A stretch of DNA of 64,000 bases, taken from NCBI RefSeq assembly GCF_015355755.1, contig NZ_JACVEE010000002.1:1550001-1614000 (forward strand), written 5' to 3'. The notes below the pieces were generated by a model. That model made no database searches and was not told the DNA's origin. It saw only the letters and a list, made by a program, of their open reading frames with translations. The stretch is from Nocardia sp. XZ_19_385. GTDB lineage: Bacteria; Actinomycetota; Actinomycetes; Mycobacteriales; Mycobacteriaceae. Within the stretch, counting starts at the first letter, position 1; every line of letters starts with the position of its first letter. Shown piece after piece: positions 63,191-64,000 of the stretch. The translations under genes and the position numbers were made by a program.

Positions 63191-64000
63191 CGGGTGCCTT
63201 CCAGGACGGTAACCAAGTTCTGTTGCAGCGCCGGGCCACTGGTCGCGTGGGCGAGTGCGCGGTTAGCTGAGCCCGCCATAATCGCCCGCGCGGCGAATCC
63301 GATGCGCTCCAATCCGGCGGCGAACATCGGGTTTGCTACCAGTGCGCCACCGGACGGGTTGACCCGAGTTTCCGGCTTCAATCCGATCGCCTCGGCGAGG
63401 ATCAGCTGCTGATGGCTGAACGGTGCGTGCAGTTCGGCGATATCGAAACCGGTGGTGTCGCCACCGGTCACCGCCTGTGCCGCCGCGGCGGTGGAAGGCG
63501 AGGCGGCGAGGTCGCGCGCGCCCAGCATCGGGGTGTCGATGCGGTGCGCCATCCCGGTGATCCAGGCCGGGCGCTCGCACAGTTCCTTGGCGCGATCGCC
63601 CACGGCCAGCACAATCGCGGCCGCACCGTCGGTGACCGGCGCGATGTCGTGGGCGCGCAGGGGATCGGCCACATACGGTGTGGCGAGCAGAGATTCGAGA
63701 TCGCCGTCCGCACCGGCGGCGACCGCGGCCATATCCCGCTCCGTCCAGCGGCCCGCGGCCAGTCCGGCCCGAGCCTGCAAACCGGCGATCGCATAGGAAT
63801 CCGGCCACAGCGGCGTGACGGTGTAGGGGTCGAGCTGCATGGTCAAGACCTGGCGCAGAGTGCCCGCCGAGGATTTGCCGAAGCCGTATACCAGCGCGGT
63901 CTGCGCCTGGCCGGACTTCAATTTCACGAAGGCTTCATACAGCGCCCAGGCCGCGTCCATCTCGACGTGCGACTCGTTGATCGGTGGCACCGCGCCGATC
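63187..64000 (-). CDS. ltp4: Ltp4: thiolase-fold lipid-transfer-like protein (5' end missing)
   Basis: The frame runs off the end of the window; about 271 C-terminal residues are visible, against about 354 in Mtb Rv3522, so some 85 are missing. VPPINESHVEMDAAWALYEAF, GDTTGFDIAELHAPFSHQQLILAEA and PSGGALVANPMFAAGLERIGFAARAI are SCP2-thiolase features. It is predicted to act with Ltp3 on C24-branched side chains. The promoter and any operator are outside the window. Confidence 0.82.

Overview
The window is high-GC actinobacterial DNA with many GTG/TTG starts, ATGA-type overlaps and almost no non-coding space. Its backbone is the sterol (cholesterol) catabolic gene set of mycolic-acid actinomycetes. 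Gene content and order resemble the M. tuberculosis Rv3520-Rv3573 region, but with other genes between the blocks, no PPE gene beside kstR2, and an EspR-like regulator present. I infer Nocardia or a close relative (Rhodococcus is the main alternative). I see no rRNA, tRNA, CRISPR array, prophage or insertion sequence.

Layout. 1-6.5 kb: end of a fused FadE34-type acyl-CoA dehydrogenase, then fadE28-fadE29-chsH2-chsH1-ltp2, which removes the last three side-chain carbons as propionyl-CoA. 6.5-18.8 kb: non-sterol genes, namely agmatine deiminase, Nudix hydrolase, ZapE ATPase, a DUF4129/MoxR/DUF58 membrane operon, a decayed toxin with its antitoxin, a TetR regulator divergent from a secreted CocE/NonD-type hydrolase, and a DUF3431 gene. 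18.8-32.6 kb: ring degradation, with chsH3-kstD divergent from a flavoprotein-hsaE-hsaG-hsaF operon, and hsaA-hsaD-hsaC-hsaB divergent from kshA plus a small Cys-rich partner gene. A lipoprotein, a YdeI-like protein and a lone acyl carrier protein lie between them. 32.6-36.4 kb: cupin, exported and DUF427 proteins.

36.4-54.8 kb: the HIP (C/D-ring) branch. It holds fadD3-ech-fadE31-fadE32-fadE33, fadE30-ipdF, kstR2-fadA6, echA20-ipdA-ipdB-ipdC and two SDR genes. An XRE/SDR pair and a YefM-YoeB toxin-antitoxin pair are inserted. 54.9-58.6 kb: an uncharacterised locus with an exported 33-bp-repeat protein, an ImmA/IrrE-like protease, a polytopic membrane protein and, on the other strand, an EspR-like regulator. 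58.9-64 kb: fadA5 and cyp125 (divergent, side-chain entry) and ltp4-ltp3-KSI-like, cut by the window end.

Regulation is readable. Four sites fit the KstR operator TnnAACnnGTTnnA (one with a terminal mismatch), in front of kstD/hsaE, hsaA, kshA and cyp125/fadA5. Three near-identical 18-bp palindromes, ending TGCTTGGT, precede fadD3/fadE30, kstR2 and echA20/SDR; I read these as KstR2 operators. In all three the start codon follows the operator by only 11-16 nt, suggesting leaderless or very short-leader transcripts. Functions are assigned from remembered family features and synteny; no database search was run.
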